Below, piece after piece: positions 63,641-64,000 of a stretch of 64,000 nt of DNA. The position numbers were made by a program, and so were the translations under genes. The stretch is from NCBI RefSeq assembly GCF_019977735.1, contig NZ_AP025018.1, positions 8,498,580 to 8,562,579 of the forward strand. Reading direction: 5' to 3'. Numbering within the stretch: the first letter of the stretch is position 1; each line of letters begins with the position of its first letter. This DNA is from Calothrix sp. PCC 7716 (GTDB taxonomy: Bacteria; Cyanobacteriota; Cyanobacteriia; Cyanobacteriales; Nostocaceae). A model generated the notes under the pieces. It was not told the DNA's origin and searched no databases. It saw nothing but the letters and a program-made list of their open reading frames with translations.

Positions 63641-64000
63641 TTATAGTTCTATAGTAAATATTGTTCCTTTAGGTTGGTTATCTTGTATAAAAATTTGACC
63701 TTGATGAGCATTAATGGCAAGTTTACAAAATGCTAAACCTAAACCTGTTTGAGAAATTCCTTTAACAACTTGACCAATTTCAAATTTATCAAATATACGC
63801 TGTTTTAAGTTATCACTGACACCTTTTCCTTGGTCAATGACTTTTATTCTAGCTTGAATATTCTCAGGATAATCAACACAAAGCTTTACTAAGCTGTTTG
63901 CAGGAGAAAATTTAATTGCGTTTGATACTAAATTGTCAAGTACTCTACGTATAACTTGTTTATCTATGTATACTTTTTTCGTTAAAGGTGCAACGTCATT
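63641..64000 (-). CDS. Histidine kinase ATPase domain, 3' part (5' end outside window)
   Basis: A frame runs from the window edge to a TAA at 63641-63643 and encodes 119 residues of a HATPase_c domain: RRVLDNLVSNAIKFSPANSL (N box), DQGKGVSDNLKQRIFDKF (G1 box and F region), and QTGLGLAFCKLAI (G2 box), ending KGTIFTIEL. This is a further kinase in the cluster. It is not listed by simple ATG-to-stop scanning because the start is outside. Confidence 0.88.
   Translation of the reverse strand, partial: NDVAPLTKKVYIDKQVIRRVLDNLVSNAIKFSPANSLVKLCVDYPENIQARIKVIDQGKGVSDNLKQRIFDKFEIGQVVKGISQTGLGLAFCKLAINAHQGQIFIQDNQPKGTIFTIEL

Noticed and set aside
1-64000. tRNA, rRNA, CRISPR arrays and full insertion sequences
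   Set aside because: No T-loop motif in a cloverleaf context, no regularly spaced direct repeats with unique spacers, and no transposase frame were seen.

Overview
The window reads as chromosome from a filamentous cyanobacterium, most likely Nostocales. The evidence is protein families largely confined to that group (DUF1816, DUF2949, DUF1822, an XRE-NACHT protein, a 2-Cys peroxiredoxin, multi-PAS histidine kinases of one local type, a PEP-CTERM protein), short tandem repeats typical of heterocyst formers, and low GC. The usual cyanobacterial palindrome GCGATCGC was not seen. The palindrome GGCGCC is instead strongly over-represented, with about 95 copies counted by eye. Genus is not resolvable from the sequence.

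Layout. 1-9.4 kb: 3' end of an alkaline-phosphatase-superfamily gene, a PadR repressor with a triple palindromic operator, penicillin-binding protein 2, two peroxiredoxins, a GH133-type glycogen debranching enzyme, and a sigma-like/DUF1822 pair. 9.4-28 kb: a stress-type region with an Acg-type nitroreductase, OsmC, a universal stress protein, an alpha/beta hydrolase, DUF2949, a CrtI-like oxidoreductase, HlyD and FtsX exporter parts with an ABC ATPase, a membrane bactofilin-like protein, small proteins, and a large response regulator (REC, winged helix, HPt, REC, PAS). 28-37.6 kb: a four-gene operon with an asparagine-synthetase-like enzyme, a fold-III decarboxylase homologue lacking its PLP lysine, and a zinc-ribbon protein. 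A second asparagine-synthetase-like gene and several decayed genes lie beside it. 37.6-47.5 kb: a KefB-type antiporter, a Tat-exported PhoX phosphatase, and a 1731-residue inverse-autotransporter-like beta-helix protein with 900-bp internal repeats. 47.7-64 kb: a signalling island of related histidine kinases and response regulators, with an XRE-NACHT gene interrupted by one in-frame stop.

The main discovery is an 18-bp direct-repeat box, CCTCACAA-G-TT-CCTCAAA (two 7-bp repeats 11 bp apart). It occurs seven times between 9.7 and 25.9 kb. Each copy lies exactly 9 bp upstream of a -10-like hexamer (TAATCT or close) and points at a gene. The geometry is that of an OmpR/PhoB-family activator site, but the bases differ from known Pho boxes. 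It defines a candidate local regulon, and the OmpR-type regulator at 25.9-27.9 kb is the obvious but unproven candidate activator.

Other points of interest are the decarboxylase homologue without its PLP lysine, an amidase remnant with a segment inverted in place, a kinase broken by a deletion inside a PAS domain, a degenerate EAL protein as the only non-kinase output in the signalling island, and several MITE-like inverted-repeat elements.
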